From contig CACNRW010000002.1 in assembly GCA_902622875.1 (NCBI GenBank), forward strand, positions 89,535-153,534: a stretch of DNA of 64,000 bases, in the 5' to 3' direction. Numbering within the stretch: position 1 is the first letter of the stretch; each line of letters starts with the position of its first letter. The position numbers and the translations under genes were made by a program. Below the pieces are notes generated by a model, which was given only the letters and a program-made list of their open reading frames with translations, did no database searches and was not told the origin of the DNA. The stretch is from an uncultured SAR116 cluster alpha proteobacterium. GTDB taxonomy: Bacteria; Pseudomonadota; Alphaproteobacteria; Puniceispirillales; Marisalimonadaceae. This document shows positions 63,562 to 64,000 of this stretch, piece by piece.

Positions 63562-64000
63562 TTAGTTTATTAGACTTTTATAAAAACGTAGAAAGTATGG
63601 AAAAATATTTTCAACAATTTTAACAACCCCTTTTTTATTCGGGTGAATCATATCTTTTTGATTATAAGAAGGCTCCAAAGCTACATCTTTCAAAAAGAAT
63701 GGATAAAAAAAAAGATTGTATTTTTTAGACAAGCTTGGGTAAATGGCATTAAATTCATTTACATATTCCTTTCCAAAGTTAGACGGTGCTTTCATACCGA
63801 TAAGCATTGTAGGAATTTTATTTTTTTTTAAATGTGTTAAGATATTTTCAATATTTCTATAAGTTATTATGGGATTAATTCCTCTCAATGCATCGTTGGC
63901 ACCAATTGAAATTATTACTGCGTCATACTCTTCTTCTAATACCCATTTAAATCTATTCAATAAACCGGTAGAAGTTTCACCAGAAACTCCAGAATTAATC
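63562..64000 (-). CDS. SGNH/GDSL esterase (TesA/arylesterase-like), N terminus outside window
   Basis: This partial protein of at least 146 residues runs in from the right edge. Block II is INSGVSGETSTG at the edge, block III is SIGANDALRG and block V is KDMIHPNKKG with the catalytic Asp and His. The nucleophile serine block lies beyond the window. A TTG at 63960 could be mistaken for a start, but block II lies upstream of it in the same frame, so the gene continues. Such enzymes hydrolyse esters or thioesters, usually in the periplasm. Confidence 0.88.
   Translation of the reverse strand, partial: INSGVSGETSTGLLNRFKWVLEEEYDAVIISIGANDALRGINPIITYRNIENILTHLKKNKIPTMLIGMKAPSNFGKEYVNEFNAIYPSLSKKYNLFFYPFFLKDVALEPSYNQKDMIHPNKKGVVKIVENIFPYFLRFYKSLIN

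Noticed and set aside
1..64000. CRISPR arrays, insertion sequences or prophage
   Set aside because: I saw no regularly spaced repeats, transposases, integrases or phage structural genes on either strand.

Overview
This window is very AT-rich (roughly one third G+C by eye), densely coded, and almost entirely catabolic. Its composition, short spacers, many CoA-ligase, acyl-CoA dehydrogenase and molybdenum-hydroxylase genes, Liv-type ABC transporter and lack of mobile elements suggest a streamlined, probably marine, free-living alphaproteobacterium of the SAR11, HIMB59 or AEGEAN-169 kind. That placement is an inference from gene content; there is no rRNA gene here to test it.

Layout. (1) About 1-20991, all on the minus strand, is a long oxidative operon. 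It holds two acyl-CoA ligases, an SDR, a three-gene molybdenum hydroxylase (large, FAD and [2Fe-2S] subunits) plus an extra [2Fe-2S] subunit, a lactonase-like metallo-beta-lactamase, a complete Liv-type ABC importer with its binding protein, a BenE-type transporter, a UPF0280 protein, a 6-hydroxynicotinate-reductase-like protein, and a second molybdenum hydroxylase (Fe-S/Mo fusion plus FAD subunit). (2) 21132-26623, plus strand, holds ATP-dependent hydantoinase/oxoprolinase HyuA-HyuB and an acyl-CoA ligase. Regions 1 and 2 together look like a pathway that imports an N-heteroaromatic or cyclic acid, hydroxylates it, reduces the ring, opens the lactam and activates the product with CoA. (3) 26634-35591 holds acyl-CoA chemistry: an SDR, an ACAD10/LvaA-like kinase with an acyl-CoA dehydrogenase, a double-hotdog thioesterase, two more acyl-CoA dehydrogenases, a two-subunit CoA transferase and an RraA-like aldolase. 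(4) 35665-46993 holds an LldD-type hydroxyacid oxidase, a thiamine-diphosphate enzyme, an AtuA pair, dehydrogenases, a flavin reductase, a PhyH dioxygenase, a frameshifted TauE/SafE permease and a CitE-like lyase. (5) 46994-55093 holds an alpha/beta hydrolase, a DUF924 protein, an MFS transporter, a second PhyH, a class II aldolase, Hsp20, SDRs and a DapA-family aldolase. (6) 55117-64000 is closer to housekeeping: tRNA-Arg(UCU), long-form ribosome hibernation factor, secreted MsrA, epoxide hydrolase, epimerase, MATE pump, SlyX, DinB, a MhpD-type hydratase and a GDSL esterase cut by the right edge.

Points to notice. Three genes show single-base homopolymer lesions (TauE/SafE at an A7, a VOC protein at a T6, and a decayed small gene at an A8 with ATT where its start should be). 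These could be real decay, slippage, or assembly errors. Two SDRs lack the catalytic tyrosine. A clean intrinsic terminator lies between the binding-protein gene and the permease genes. Several small genes under 60 codons fit tightly into operons.

The only gene-free stretch over 300 bases is 56362-56726, which contains the decayed gene and the hibernation-factor promoter. The 203-base gap at 13587-13789 holds a possible promoter for the binding-protein gene and nothing else I can support.
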